Assembly: GCA_024742695.1 (NCBI GenBank)
Contig: JANSXY010000003.1
Coordinates: forward strand, 1-64,000
Direction: 5' to 3'
DNA: 64,000 nucleotides
Source: Paracoccaceae bacterium
Lineage (GTDB): Bacteria > Pseudomonadota > Alphaproteobacteria > Rhodobacterales > Rhodobacteraceae
The position numbers were made by a program, and so were the translations under genes. Below the pieces are notes generated by a model. The model made no database searches, was not told the origin of the DNA, and saw only the letters and a list, made by a program, of their open reading frames with translations. This document shows, one piece after another, positions 7,888-20,587 of this stretch (its first letter is position 1; the number at the start of each line of letters is the position of its first letter).

Positions 7888-8444
7888 CTTACCTGCCTTC
7901 GCCTCGGCTTCGCGACCGCGCACCACCACCACGATGCCGCCGTCGATCCGGACCTGTTCCCTTCGTTCCAAGATGCCGTTGAAATCGTCGAGCGTGCCGG
8001 TGGCACAGTGCGACGCGACCGTCCGCCCGGCCATGTCGACGGCGATCATGAAGCGGACCGTCGCGCGCATAGCGTACCGCGAGCGGCCCTGACCCGCCAA
8101 TCACGGAAATGTCGACGGCGCGGCCCGATCGCAGGCCGCGTTCCCCAGGCCCCTGCGGGCCGTCACGGCCGCGTAGAAGAAAAGGGCACCGATCCCCGGA
8201 TCGACCAGCCGAAGACAGGCAGGGCGAAGCGCCAGCCCGCCGCCACCCGGATGCAGGTGAAGCCGGTCAGCCACTTCGGGTTCGGGCGGTCTGCCTCGGG
8301 CTCGCGGCCGGGGATGGGTGCGGCGGATCGCTCACCCTGGTCGGGCGGCCCACGCCGCCCGCACGGCAGCCGAAGGCGCTACCCGGGTCGGCCAGTCGGG
8401 TCGGGGAACTCGGAACCCCCGATACGGGCGGCTTCGGCCGTCCG
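7888..8444. other. Gap between antiporter and J-domain gene
   Basis: 557 bases without a supported gene. The first 213 bases upstream of the antiporter remain open in its frame and encode plausible sequence (for example FMIAVDMAGRTVASH and QVRIDGGIVVVVRG), so part may be an N-terminal extension or a fused remnant. The rest (8101-8444) is GC-rich with only shadow frames. No tRNA or terminator was recognised. Confidence 0.45.
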
Positions 8445-9089
8445 TCAGATGCTGACGGTTCCTGCGCCGGCCTTGCGCTCTCGGGAACACATCGTCCGAA
8501 CCGCCTTGAGGGTCGCCGCAGCCCGTTTCGCCAGGTTCCAGGCAGCGGCTCGATCCCGCGAAGCGGACGGATCGGCCGACGGTCGTGATCCGGCTGTTTC
8601 GCGCCCGGCATCCACGGCACCCCGCCTTGCCGCGCTGTCGGGGTGTTTCCCTGTCTTCGAGGGCTTCGCCCCCGGTTCGGTGAATGCCGCGCGTGCCGCC
8701 CTTTGCTGCGCCATTTCGCGAATCCCCAGCGCCGCGAGGCGGGCGCGCTCGGCGGCCTCGGCCCTTTGGCGGGCGCGCTCCGTGGCTTCGGCTCTCCGGC
8801 GTTCGCGATCGGTGGCGACCCCGGTGCGGGCGACCGTTCGGCGGTTCGGATCGGTCTCGGGGCTGGCGCTGGCGGACCTCAGGTGGCTCCGATCGGCTTT
8901 CGTGCTGGCGCAGACGGCGTCATAGGCCGCGTTGATCTCCGCCAGCCGACGGTTGGCGGCCTGCGGATCCGTGTTGGCCATGTCGGGATGATAGCTGCGC
9001 ACCAAGACATGCCACGCCTTCTTGACGGTCGCGGGGTCGCTGTCGGGGGAAACGCCGAGAAGATCGAAGGCTGCCTGAAGTTGGGTCAT
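8445..9089 (-). CDS. J-domain (DnaJ-like) protein, 214 aa
   Basis: A cytoplasmic co-chaperone-like protein. The N-terminal J domain (residues 4-65) has LLGVSPDSDPATVKKAWHVL, the catalytic HPD motif in SYHPDMANTDPQ that stimulates Hsp70 ATPase, and the closing helix LAEINAAYDAV. There is no G/F region or zinc finger, so it is not canonical DnaJ. The remaining 150 residues are charged and Arg/Ala-rich (ERRRAEATERARQRAEAAER), probably a coiled coil followed by a disordered basic tail. The client is unknown. A full CtrA-type site lies 113 bases upstream (9202-9217), hinting at control with motility or the cell cycle. Confidence 0.8.
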   Translation of the reverse strand: MTQLQAAFDLLGVSPDSDPATVKKAWHVLVRSYHPDMANTDPQAANRRLAEINAAYDAVCASTKADRSHLRSASASPETDPNRRTVARTGVATDRERRRAEATERARQRAEAAERARLAALGIREMAQQRAARAAFTEPGAKPSKTGKHPDSAARRGAVDAGRETAGSRPSADPSASRDRAAAWNLAKRAAATLKAVRTMCSRERKAGAGTVSI

Positions 9090-9628
9090 GGAAATCCCGC
9101 CGAAATAAAACCGATGCCCTTCGCCTCATGCCGCCAACGGCCGAACCAAGTGCTTCGGCACCATATCTAGGTCCGACGCATGTCTCCGGTCGAGCGAGAA
9201 GTTAACGCTTGGTTAACCCTCGAGGCCCCGAAGTGGGCCGCAACCTTCCGCGTGGCCGCCCGGTCTTGGCCGTTCGTGTGATCCCCTGGCGGCTGCGCGA
9301 CCGGAGCCGGCCCCTGGTCCGTCACGACGCGACTACCTGCTGCCGATGCGCGTTCGGGTCCGGCAGACGAGATCAAGAGCGTCGCGATTCCGGAAACCGG
9401 GATGAACGGCAGCCGGGGGCGCGGCCCGAACCCATCCCGGGATGGGACAGGATTGCATCGGCCGATGCATTCTGCTGTTGCGGATGGCATGGCCCGCGTC
9501 TTGAATGGGATCGGGGCCGGGTCACCCGGTGCCGACCGGCGCCATCGCGCGCGGGGAACATGGCAGCCGGGGTTGCCATCCCTGATGCGGGTGCGAACGG
9601 CGCGGCGGGCAATCCATGGAGGCGGTTC
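9090..9628. other. Divergent intergenic region with a CtrA-type site
   Basis: 539 bases between the J-domain gene (minus) and the membrane protein gene (plus). It holds the perfect TTAA-N7-TTAA site at 9202-9216 and otherwise shows no protein-like frame. Frames through 9400-9600 are open but Arg/Pro/Gly-rich and lack homology I can recognise. Confidence 0.5.
9202..9217. promoter_or_regulatory. CtrA-type binding site TTAA-N7-TTAAC
   Basis: TTAA at 9202-9205 and TTAAC at 9213-9217 are separated by exactly seven bases, matching the established CtrA consensus. This is the best match in the window. It lies 113 bases upstream of the J-domain gene and about 410 bases upstream of the membrane protein gene on the other side. 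CtrA binding itself is inferred. Confidence 0.6.
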
Positions 9629-10138
9629 ATGGCCGGCGAACATCACGCGCAACCGGGCGATCCCTGGCAGCGGCTCGACTCGGCGGCCTTCGGGATAATC
9701 TACGGGTCGGTCACGGTGCTTGCCCTGCTGATGGCGATGGGATCGCATCCGGGATCGGCCCTGACCTCGGCCGCGGCCCTGTTCGGATCCATCCTTGGCA
9801 TCGCGCTGGCCAAGGCCTTTGCCGAGGTCATGTCGGACGCCATCGAAGCGCGCGCGCGGATTTCGCGGCAGGCCTTCGCCCGGTCATGGGCGCACGCCCA
9901 GACCACCCTGATCGCCGCCAACCTGCCCACGCTCTTCTTTGTCGCCGCTGCCGCCGGTCTCGGGACGACCGGGAGCGCGATAGCGCTGTCCCAGATCTAC
10001 TGTATCGGCCTTCTCATGCTTGTCGGAGGCCGGGTTGGATGGCGTCTCGATACCTCCTGGCTGTCCGCGGTTCTCGGGGCGTTGTTCGCCGGCGGGGTAG
10101 GGCTGGCGCTCGCCTTGCTCAAGCATATCATCCATTGA
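9629..10138 (+). CDS. Small multi-spanning membrane protein, 169 aa, hypothetical
   Basis: ATG 9629 was chosen because GGAGG lies at 9618-9622, six bases before it, and because the sequence becomes protein-like there. Four to five hydrophobic segments follow a short polar start (MAGEHHAQPGDPWQRLDSAA): about residues 19-35, 40-55, 95-118, 120-135 and 145-165. A conserved-looking charged segment (AFAEVMSDAIEARARIS) joins the second and third. I do not recognise the family; it somewhat recalls small integral membrane proteins of the VIT1 or Usp-associated kind, but this is weak. The hydrolase gene follows 67 bases downstream on the same strand. Confidence 0.65.
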   Translation: MAGEHHAQPGDPWQRLDSAAFGIIYGSVTVLALLMAMGSHPGSALTSAAALFGSILGIALAKAFAEVMSDAIEARARISRQAFARSWAHAQTTLIAANLPTLFFVAAAAGLGTTGSAIALSQIYCIGLLMLVGGRVGWRLDTSWLSAVLGALFAGGVGLALALLKHIIH

Positions 10139-10205
10139 CCGGTGCCGGGCCGTTGCGCCCGAGGATGCGGAGATCGAACGCGTGACCAGGGATCGGAAAG
10201 GACGG

Positions 10206-11267
10206 ATGCGCCGCCTGTCGCGCCTGCTGCGCGGCATCGTCGCGGCCTGTCTGGCCGTACCAGCGGCCGTCGCCTGGCCGGGCCCTTCGGCGGCCCAGCA
10301 GGTCGATGACGGGCGTGGCGTTCCGTTTCTCACGCTCAGGAACCGAACCGGCGCCACGACACCCGATGCCTTCTATGGCGACGAGCGCAGCGATCTGAAG
10401 GCCGGCAGGTGCACGATCCGCGAACTCGATCTGGATGTCTTCGCGCCGATGGTCGAGGCCGTTCCCTCCTATCTGCGGGAAGAGTTGCTTCGCGTGGCAG
10501 CGGTCCGCGAACTGCCCGTCGCGTCGGCGCTGGACGCACTTTGGGAAAGCGCGGCGGGGCGCGTGCCGGTGCTTTACACCCACGGCTATTTCATCGGGTT
10601 CGAGAAGGGCTGCCGCCGGGCCACCCTGCTTCAGGAGAACGCGGGGCTTTCGGGGCGCTTGCTGTGGTTCAGCTGGCCGTCGGACGGGGCGCTGATCAAC
10701 TACACCCACGACGAGGCCGACCTGTACTGGAGCGTGCCCGACCTCGCCGAGGTGATCGTCGGGATGCACGACCGTTTCGGGCCGGGCGGGTTCGACCTGG
10801 CCGGGCACAGCCTTGGCGCGCGGGGCATCGTGCTGGCGCTTTACGAGGTCGCGAACCGGCGGCCGGATATCCGGGCGCGCGAGGTGGTGCTGATCGCGCC
10901 GGACATGGATTTCGCCATCTTCGAAAGGATCCTGCCGCGGATCCGGCCGGTCGCCGACAACATCACGATCTATGTCGCGTCCGGGGACCGGCCGCTGGCG
11001 CTGTCGGCGCAGTTGCACGGCTACCCGCGTCTCGGGCAGTCGGGCAACGATGTCGGCACCCTGCCGGAGGTCGATGTCATCGACCTTGGCGAATTGCCCG
11101 GCGACGGCCCCACCGGCCATCTCTATCACATCCACAGCCGTGTCGTGGGGCAGGATCTGAACCAGTTGCTCGCAGGCGGCCTTCGCCCCGGGGACCGGCG
11201 GAACCTGACACGGCGCGGCCCCAATCTGTGGCAATTGCAGCCGGAGCCGCCGCGCGCGGCCGACTGA
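10206..11267 (+). CDS. Secreted alpha/beta hydrolase (DUF900-like), 353 aa
   Basis: A probable periplasmic esterase or lipase-type hydrolase. The signal peptide (MRRLSRLLRGIVAACLAVPAAVA, then PSAAQQ) is followed by an alpha/beta hydrolase core with a strand and oxyanion segment LYTHGYFIGFEKG, WFSWPSDG, and the nucleophile elbow DLAGHSLGARG whose Ser is the expected catalytic residue. The acid and base are likely in VLIAPDMDF and LYHIHSR. The pattern (YTHGY, FSWPSDG, HSLG) is that of the DUF900 family, whose substrates are unknown. ATG 10206 is chosen over an in-frame GTG at 10182 because GGAAAGGA lies just upstream. Confidence 0.75.
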   Translation: MRRLSRLLRGIVAACLAVPAAVAWPGPSAAQQVDDGRGVPFLTLRNRTGATTPDAFYGDERSDLKAGRCTIRELDLDVFAPMVEAVPSYLREELLRVAAVRELPVASALDALWESAAGRVPVLYTHGYFIGFEKGCRRATLLQENAGLSGRLLWFSWPSDGALINYTHDEADLYWSVPDLAEVIVGMHDRFGPGGFDLAGHSLGARGIVLALYEVANRRPDIRAREVVLIAPDMDFAIFERILPRIRPVADNITIYVASGDRPLALSAQLHGYPRLGQSGNDVGTLPEVDVIDLGELPGDGPTGHLYHIHSRVVGQDLNQLLAGGLRPGDRRNLTRRGPNLWQLQPEPPRAAD

Positions 11268-11630
11268 CCGATGCGCCGCCGCCGCCGGCGGACCCGGCGA
11301 GAACCGGCAGCGCCGCCTCGGCGGTCGATTGGCGCGCGATCGAAAGGCCCGGGCGCGACGTCATCACCTCCGGGCCGGGCGCCGAGGCGATATCGGCCTT
11401 CACCGGCCGGCCCGGGCCGGATCCGATCCGGTTTCATGTCGGGCGGGCCAACGCGAGAACCCCGCGACCGGGGCGAACGGGCGGTCCTGATCGTCACGAG
11501 CCCGACCGGAACCGGCTGGATGGAGCCGGGCGCGCATGATCCGGCGGAATACATGCACACGGCAACGTCGCGACCCTCGCGGTGCAGTAACCCTGCCTGC
11601 AGTCGCCGCTGGCGCTTGCCCGCGCGGCGA
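11268..11630. other. Convergent gap between the hydrolase and gyrB
   Basis: 363 bases lie between the ends of the plus-strand hydrolase and minus-strand gyrB. It opens with a GC inverted repeat (CCGCCGCCGGCGG near 11280) that could help end transcription, and has no credible gene. No U-tract terminator was seen for gyrB. Confidence 0.5.
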
Positions 11631-15271
<3,641 letters not shown>

Positions 15272-15273
15272 CT

Positions 15274-15320
15274 CATTTTGGTCATCAAGTATCCCGGGGG
15301 TCCGGGGGCAGAGCCCCCGG
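15274..15320 (-). repeat. Intergenic hairpin element with TATTT-like/CCAAAAT tail, copy 1
   Basis: On the minus strand a stem of eight GC pairs (15302-15309 with 15313-15320, loop of three) is followed by ACCCCCGGGATACTTGATG and then CCAAAATGAGG. The same layout recurs at 57261-57325. It lies right after dnaN and may act as its terminator or as a mRNA-end structure. Comparable elements occur between genes in many Rhodobacteraceae, from memory. Confidence 0.5.
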
Positions 15321-15331
15321 CGCGACGGCCG

Positions 15332-16450
15332 TCAGACCCGCATCGGCATCACGACATAGACCGCCGAGGTATCGTCGCCCTCGCGCATCAGCGTCGGATC
15401 GCCGGCGGAGTTGAACAGGAAGACCGCGTTCTCGCGGTCGACCTGGCTGGCGATCTCCAGCAGGTATTTCGCGTTGAAACCGATCTCCAGCCGCTCGTCG
15501 CCATAGGCGACGGCCAGTTCCTCTTCCGCCGCGCCGGCATCGGGCGCGTTGACCGACAGGACCAGCCGATCCTCGTCAAGCTGCAACTTGACGGCGCGCG
15601 AGCGTTCCGAGGACACGGTTGCGACCCGGTCCACCGCCTTGGCGAAATCCTGCGCGTCGACCTCGAGGCGGCGGGTGTTGCCGGTCGGGATCACGCGGGA
15701 ATAGTCCGGGAAGGTGCCATCGATCACCTTCGAGGTCAGCGTGATCGCGGGCGTGGCGAAGCGCACCTTGGTTTCCGAAACCGACACGGCGATGGCGGTG
15801 TCGTCCTCGTCCAGAAGCTTGCGCAACTCTCCCACCGTCTTGCGCGGCACGATCACGCCCGGCATGCCCTGCGCGCCCTCCGGCAGGTCCGCGTCGATCC
15901 GCGCCAGGCGATGCCCGTCGGTCGCGACGCAGCGCAGCACCGCGCCGTCCTCGCCCTCGGCGACGTGCATGTACACGCCGTTGAGGTAATAGCGCGTCTC
16001 CTCGGTCGAGATCGCGAATTTCGACTTGTCGAACAGCCGCCGCAGAACCTGCGCCGGCGCGGTGAAATTCGCCGTGTATTCCGACGAGGCCATCACCGGA
16101 AAGTCTTCCTTCGGCAGCGTGGCGAGCGAGAAATGCGACCGCCCCGCCTGCACCGACAGCCGGCCCGCGACGCCGTCGTCGGCCAGTTGCACCAGCGCGC
16201 CATCGGGCAGCTTGCGCACGATCTCGTGCAGGGTGACCGCCGAGACGGTGGTGGCTCCGGCGCGCTCGACCATCGCGGGCGCCCGATCGACCACCTCGAT
16301 GTCGAGATCGGTGGCCCGGAACGATACCTGGTCGCCCTCGGCCTCGATCAGGACATTGGCGAGGATCGGAATCGTGTTGCGCCGCTCCACGACCGACTGC
16401 GCCTGCCCGACGGCTTTCAGAAGCGCGGCGCGTTCGATACTGATCTTCAT
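15332..16450 (-). CDS. dnaN: DNA polymerase III beta subunit (sliding clamp)
   Basis: The replication sliding clamp: a dimer encircling DNA that tethers Pol III and binds many repair factors. The 372 residues span the three clamp domains: MKISIERAALLKAVGQAQS opens domain 1, VLRRLFDKSKFAIS opens domain 2, and the end VYVVMPMRV is the characteristic C-terminal strand, close to the MPMRL end of other clamps. Intermediate landmarks are YYLNGVYMH, CVATDGHRLA and FPDYSRVIP. ATG 16450 gives the standard N-terminus; longer in-frame starts are not needed. It lies 117 bases downstream of dnaA on the same strand. Confidence 0.98.
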   Translation of the reverse strand: MKISIERAALLKAVGQAQSVVERRNTIPILANVLIEAEGDQVSFRATDLDIEVVDRAPAMVERAGATTVSAVTLHEIVRKLPDGALVQLADDGVAGRLSVQAGRSHFSLATLPKEDFPVMASSEYTANFTAPAQVLRRLFDKSKFAISTEETRYYLNGVYMHVAEGEDGAVLRCVATDGHRLARIDADLPEGAQGMPGVIVPRKTVGELRKLLDEDDTAIAVSVSETKVRFATPAITLTSKVIDGTFPDYSRVIPTGNTRRLEVDAQDFAKAVDRVATVSSERSRAVKLQLDEDRLVLSVNAPDAGAAEEELAVAYGDERLEIGFNAKYLLEIASQVDRENAVFLFNSAGDPTLMREGDDTSAVYVVMPMRV

Positions 16451-16567
16451 CCTCGTCCCCCAAGGTTCCGGGAGGAAGAACCTAGCCGATTTTCCCGCCG
16501 GAACAAGATTTTTCGGGACTGTGGGGCGAGATGCGGGGGGCGTCAAGCCCGCCCGCGGAGCGCGTGA

Positions 16568-17941
16568 TCAGGCCTCCAGCAGCCGGCGCAGGAGTTCGAG
16601 ATCCTCGGCCAGCTGGCTGTCGGTGGATCTCAGCTCCTCGATCTTCCGGATGCCGTGCATGATCGTGGTGTGATCGCGACCGCCGAACCGGCGGCCGATC
16701 TCGGGCAGCGACCGCGTCGTCATCTGCTTGGCGAGGTACATCGCGATCTGCCGGGGCCGGGCGATGGCGCGCAGCCGCTTCGGCCCGATCATGTCCGACA
16801 GGCGGATGTTGTAGTGCTCGCTCACCCGGCGCTGGATCTCTTCAACGGTCACCTTGCGGTCGGAGGCGCGCAGGATGTCGGCCAGGCAATCCTGCGCGAG
16901 GTCGAGCGTGATCTCGCGCCCCACGAGGCTGGCGAAGGCGAACAGCCGGGTCAGCGCGCCTTCCAGCACCCGCACGTTGGTGGTGATCCGGTGGGCGAGG
17001 AACTCCAGCACGCCCTCGGCCACCGAAAGCCCGCCGTATTGCTGGCGGTAGTGATCGGCCTTCTGCTGCAGGATGCCCAGCCGAAGCTCGTAGTCGGTGG
17101 GATGCAGGTCGACGACGAGGCCGCATTGCAGCCGGCTCTTGATCCGGTCCTCGAGATCCTTGATCTCGCCCGGCGCGCGATCGGCGGAAATCACGATCTG
17201 CTTGTTCTGGTCCACCAGCGCGTTGAAGGTGTGGAAGAATTCCTCCTGCGTGGATTCCTTGCCGGCGATGAACTGCACGTCGTCGACCATCAGCACGTCG
17301 ACGGACCGGAACAGACCCTTGAAATCCATGATCTGCTTTTCGCGAAGCGCCTGCACGAAGCGATACATGAACTGTTCGGCGGACAGGTAGAGCACGCGCA
17401 GTTCCGGGCTGCGCGCCTGCAGCTCGTGCGCGATGGCGTGCATCAGGTGCGTCTTGCCGAGCCCCACGCCGCCGTAAAGGAACAGCGGGTTGAACGTGAC
17501 CGGCCCGCCTTCGGCGACGCGGCGCGCGGCGGCATGGGCCAGTTCGTTGGGCTTGCCGACAACGAAACTGTCGAAGGTGAAGCGCGCGTCAAGCGGCGCG
17601 CCGGGCAGGTCGGCCTCGTCGCCCGCGCGCAAGGGCGCCGATGTCCGGCGGGCGCCGGGCCGCCGGGCCGGGGCCGCGCCGGCGCCGGGCGCGGGGCGTG
17701 CGGCGGGAAGGTGGAATTCCACCCGGTCCACCGCCGCGCCGGTCCTGGCGATATGCTGGCGGATCTGTTCGGCGTAGTTGCGGGCGACCCAGTCGCCCAT
17801 GAAACTTGTCGGCACCTCGAACCGTGCGATCCCGTCACGCAGGCCAGACAGCCGCAGAGGTTCGATCCAGGTGACGAAGTTGTTCGTGCCAATCGTCTTC
17901 TTCAACTCGTTGCAAACCTGCTCCCAGGTGTCTTCGTTCAT
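16568..17941 (-). CDS. dnaA: Chromosomal replication initiator DnaA
   Basis: The AAA+ initiator that opens oriC. The 457 residues show domain I (MNEDTWEQVCNELKKTIG), an Ala/Pro/Arg-rich domain II (about residues 80-110), AAA+ domain III (FVVGKPNELAHAAARRV, Walker A GGVGLGKTHLMHAIAHEL, Walker B VLMVDDVQFIAGK, and sensor sequence IVISADRAPGEI) and DNA-binding domain IV with the DnaA signature GGRDHTTIMHGIRKIEEL. ATG 17941 fits the family N-terminus; the frame stays open upstream to 18175 but that extension is basic and unlike DnaA. Upstream is a 526-base gap that I searched for DnaA boxes without success. Confidence 0.98.
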   Translation of the reverse strand: MNEDTWEQVCNELKKTIGTNNFVTWIEPLRLSGLRDGIARFEVPTSFMGDWVARNYAEQIRQHIARTGAAVDRVEFHLPAARPAPGAGAAPARRPGARRTSAPLRAGDEADLPGAPLDARFTFDSFVVGKPNELAHAAARRVAEGGPVTFNPLFLYGGVGLGKTHLMHAIAHELQARSPELRVLYLSAEQFMYRFVQALREKQIMDFKGLFRSVDVLMVDDVQFIAGKESTQEEFFHTFNALVDQNKQIVISADRAPGEIKDLEDRIKSRLQCGLVVDLHPTDYELRLGILQQKADHYRQQYGGLSVAEGVLEFLAHRITTNVRVLEGALTRLFAFASLVGREITLDLAQDCLADILRASDRKVTVEEIQRRVSEHYNIRLSDMIGPKRLRAIARPRQIAMYLAKQMTTRSLPEIGRRFGGRDHTTIMHGIRKIEELRSTDSQLAEDLELLRRLLEA

Positions 17942-18467
17942 TATCCTGCGCCCAACCTTCTGGATGGCATACGGACCGAACCGGTCCTGCCTCGTGCCGT
18001 TCTTGTGCGACACATCGGTCATCGTGGCGTCCGCCCGACGCTGTCGCCAGGGCCAAAGGCCGTCGCGGCAGCATCCGGCAGGATGCAGGGAACAGGGCAA
18101 GCCGTCCGTGACCGGGCTCACGCCCGGGCGGACAGGTGCAACAGACATGACCGAATGCGGAACCCCTTCCGCCAACGGTCAGACAAACCCTACCCCTGCC
18201 GGATGACCGGCTGACAGCGACACCATGCGAATCGATCGCGAACGCGGTGCCGGGGCCTGGCGTGTCCCCCCAAGACGACGTGAATCGCACGAAGACGCTA
18301 GCAACTGCCCGCGCGCGCCCGCAACAGAACTTCACGCTTGACTCAGCCTTTGCCGGACCGAATCCCGAACCCGATGCAGACGTGCCGCAGTCCCTTCGGC
18401 GGGGGTCCGAAAACGCGAAAGGCGCGGCCGGGGCCGCGCCTTTCGAAGGCGGATCTGATCATCTTTA
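17942..18467. other. Gap between dnaA and rpsT; no clear oriC
   Basis: 526 bases containing the dnaA upstream region and, at its right end, the rpsT terminator. By eye there is no TTATNCACA DnaA box, no AT-rich unwinding stretch and no TTAA-N7-TTAA site, so I do not call an origin here. No protein-like frame is present. Confidence 0.5.
18410..18445 (-). terminator. Rho-independent terminator of rpsT
   Basis: A perfect 14-base-pair stem (18416-18429 with 18432-18445, loop of two) is followed on the minus strand by CG and a run of four U (18410-18413). It lies about 20 bases past the rpsT stop, the classic position. Confidence 0.85.
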
Positions 18468-18734
18468 TCAGACGGCCAGCGACTTCACCCGCGCGTTCAG
18501 GCGCGACATCTTGCGGGCCACCGTGTTCTTGTGCAGCACGCCCTTGGTCACGCCGCGGGCAATTTCCGGCTGAGCGGCGCGCAGCGCGGCAACTGCCGCC
18601 TCGGCATTGCCCGAGGCGATCGCCTCTTCGACCTTGCGCAGGAACGTACGGATCCGCGAGCGGCGCGCCTTGTTCACGGCGTAGCGACGCTCGTTCTGGC
18701 GGGCGCGCTTCTTGGACTGGGGCGTATTGGCCAT
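18468..18734 (-). CDS. rpsT: 30S ribosomal protein S20
   Basis: A small primary 16S rRNA-binding protein of the 30S subunit. The 88 residues show the standard S20 pattern: [17 protein letters not shown], then [18 protein letters not shown], and a final [17 protein letters not shown] helix. It is a single-gene unit with its own intrinsic terminator. In alphaproteobacteria rpsT is commonly next to dnaA, which fits this neighbourhood. Confidence 0.97.
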   Translation of the reverse strand: MANTPQSKKRARQNERRYAVNKARRSRIRTFLRKVEEAIASGNAEAAVAALRAAQPEIARGVTKGVLHKNTVARKMSRLNARVKSLAV

Positions 18735-18846
18735 GTATCGGTTCCGGTTCTTCGGTTCGTGTATTCTGAAGCCGCGCTTCTAGGGCCGAGTCGCGGCCCT
18801 GTCAACATCCGGCGCGGCGAAAATCCGGGCCTTGCGCGGGCTGCGA

Positions 18847-19623
18847 TCAGCGGTCGCGGAACTGGGCCTCGCGCTTGTCCAGGAAAGCCTGCATGCCTTC
18901 CTTCTGATCCTCCGTCGCGAACAGCGAATGAAAGAGCCGGCGCTCGAACAGCAGCCCCTCTTCCAGCGTCGTCTCGTAGGCACGGTTGACCGCCTCCTTG
19001 GCCGCCATCGTCGCGATCATAGACTTTTCGGCGATCTTGCGCGCCGCGCCGGTCGCCTCGGCGACCAGCTTGGCGGCCGGCACCACCCGGCTGACGAGCC
19101 CCGAGCGTTCGGCTTCGGCGGCATCCATGAACCGGCCCGTCAGATGCATGTCCATCGCCTTGGACTTGCCGACGAAGCGTGTCAGCCGCTGGGTGCCGCC
19201 GATCCCGGCGATGACGCCGAGGTTGATTTCCGGCTGGCCGAACTTCGCGTTGTCGGCGGCGATGATGAAATCGCACAGCATCGCCAGTTCGCAGCCGCCG
19301 CCCAGCGCGTAGCCCGCCACGGCGGCGATGATCGGCTTGCGGCAGCGCTTGATCACCGCGGTTTCGGGCTGGAACAGATCCTCGCCGAAGACCTCGACGA
19401 AGGTCTTGCCGGACATCTCCCTGATGTCGGCGCCCGCGGCGAAGGCCTTTTCCGACCCGGTCAGGACGATGCAGCGAACCTTTTCGTCGGTTTCGGCCGC
19501 CGCGACGGCCCTGGCCAACTCGCCCAACAGCTTCGAATTCAGCGCGTTCAGCGCGTCGGGCCGGTTGAGGCGGATCAGCGCGACCTCGTCCTCGATCTCG
19601 ACGATCAGCGTTTCATAGGCCAT
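18847..19623 (-). CDS. Enoyl-CoA hydratase (crotonase family), 258 aa
   Basis: Hydrates trans-2-enoyl-CoA to 3-hydroxyacyl-CoA in beta-oxidation or related acyl-CoA pathways, in the cytoplasm. Crotonase landmarks are all present: the oxyanion segment [10 protein letters not shown], the loop [16 protein letters not shown] with the first catalytic Glu, the second Glu in [20 protein letters not shown], and the C-terminal [23 protein letters not shown] block typical of FadB/EchA-like hydratases. Length is normal. It stands just upstream of rpsT and downstream of mutM on the same strand; a functional link with either is unlikely. Confidence 0.92.
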   Translation of the reverse strand: MAYETLIVEIEDEVALIRLNRPDALNALNSKLLGELARAVAAAETDEKVRCIVLTGSEKAFAAGADIREMSGKTFVEVFGEDLFQPETAVIKRCRKPIIAAVAGYALGGGCELAMLCDFIIAADNAKFGQPEINLGVIAGIGGTQRLTRFVGKSKAMDMHLTGRFMDAAEAERSGLVSRVVPAAKLVAEATGAARKIAEKSMIATMAAKEAVNRAYETTLEEGLLFERRLFHSLFATEDQKEGMQAFLDKREAQFRDR

Positions 19624-19682
19624 CTCGGCATCCTTTCGCGAACCGGGGCCGACTCCTACGCAGGGTGGCCGCGCGGATCAAG

Positions 19683-20534
19683 TCATCTCTGGCAGGCGGG
19701 ACAGTAGAAGCTTGACCGGCCCGATTGCACGATCCGCCGGATCGTGCCGGCGCAGCCGGGTTCCGGGCAGGGCTCGCCCTCCCGGTCGTAGACCCGGAAG
19801 GCGTGCTGGAAATAGCCCAGTTCGCCGTCGGCCTGCCGATAGTCGCGCAAGGACGATCCGCCCGCCTCGATCGCCTCGGACAGAACCTGCCGGATGATCG
19901 GCACGATCGCGGCCACCCGTGCCGCACCGATCCGGCCGGCCTTGCGCCGGGGATGGATGCGGCCGCGGTGCAGAACCTCGCAGACATAGATGTTGCCCAG
20001 CCCCGCGACGATCCGCTGGTCCAGCAGCGCGGCCTTCGCCGGCATCTGCCGTCCGGCGAACCGCGCCATCAGGTAGTCCTCGTGGAAATCGTTGCTGAAG
20101 GGTTCCGGCCCCAGCGCCTTCAGCAGCCAGTGGTCGGCCTCCCGCCCCGTCTCGATCAGGTCCATCGCGCCGAAGCGGCGCGCGTCGTTGAAGGTGATCC
20201 GGGCGCCGCCTTCCATGTCGAGGATGACATGGTCATGCTTGCCGGCGACGGCCTGCGGATGGTGGAACTCCCCCACCGTCGCGCCGGAAATCAGCATCCG
20301 CCCCGACATGCCGAGATGGATCAGAAGCGTCTCGCCGGTCGAGAGATCGGCGAGGATGTATTTCGACCGCCGCCGCAGCCGGTCCACCCGCGCGCCGGTC
20401 AGCCGCTCGTCCATCCGCTCGGGCAGGGGCCAGCGCAGGTCCGGCCGCCGCGCCTCGGCTCGTTCGATCACCCGGCCCTCCATCAGCGGCGCAAGGCCGC
20501 GGCGGACCGTCTCGACCTCGGGCAGTTCGGGCAT
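19683..20534 (-). CDS. mutM: Formamidopyrimidine-DNA glycosylase (Fpg)
   Basis: A bifunctional glycosylase/AP lyase that removes 8-oxoguanine and formamidopyrimidines. The mature N-terminus [13 protein letters not shown] supplies catalytic Pro1 and Glu2 after removal of Met; the Lys in [11 protein letters not shown] and the H2TH region ([19 protein letters not shown]) are in place; the end carries a four-Cys zinc finger (CPEPGC and YCPACQR). The 283 residues are normal. ATG 20534 is required because Pro must follow Met. The start lies 53 bases from the divergent ubiE start, so the promoters share a very short space. Confidence 0.97.
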   Translation of the reverse strand: MPELPEVETVRRGLAPLMEGRVIERAEARRPDLRWPLPERMDERLTGARVDRLRRRSKYILADLSTGETLLIHLGMSGRMLISGATVGEFHHPQAVAGKHDHVILDMEGGARITFNDARRFGAMDLIETGREADHWLLKALGPEPFSNDFHEDYLMARFAGRQMPAKAALLDQRIVAGLGNIYVCEVLHRGRIHPRRKAGRIGAARVAAIVPIIRQVLSEAIEAGGSSLRDYRQADGELGYFQHAFRVYDREGEPCPEPGCAGTIRRIVQSGRSSFYCPACQR

Positions 20535-20587
20535 CGGGGTTCCTGTCGCATTGTCTCCGGGGCGCGGAAGCCTATAAGGAGGGCGAG

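Noticed and set aside
16655-18214. Plus-strand open frame across dnaA
   Set aside because: Antisense shadow of dnaA, with no domain or ribosome-binding signal.
17942-18467. Possible oriC
   Set aside because: No DnaA box, AT-rich unwinding site or CtrA site could be found by eye, so only dnaA adjacency would support it.
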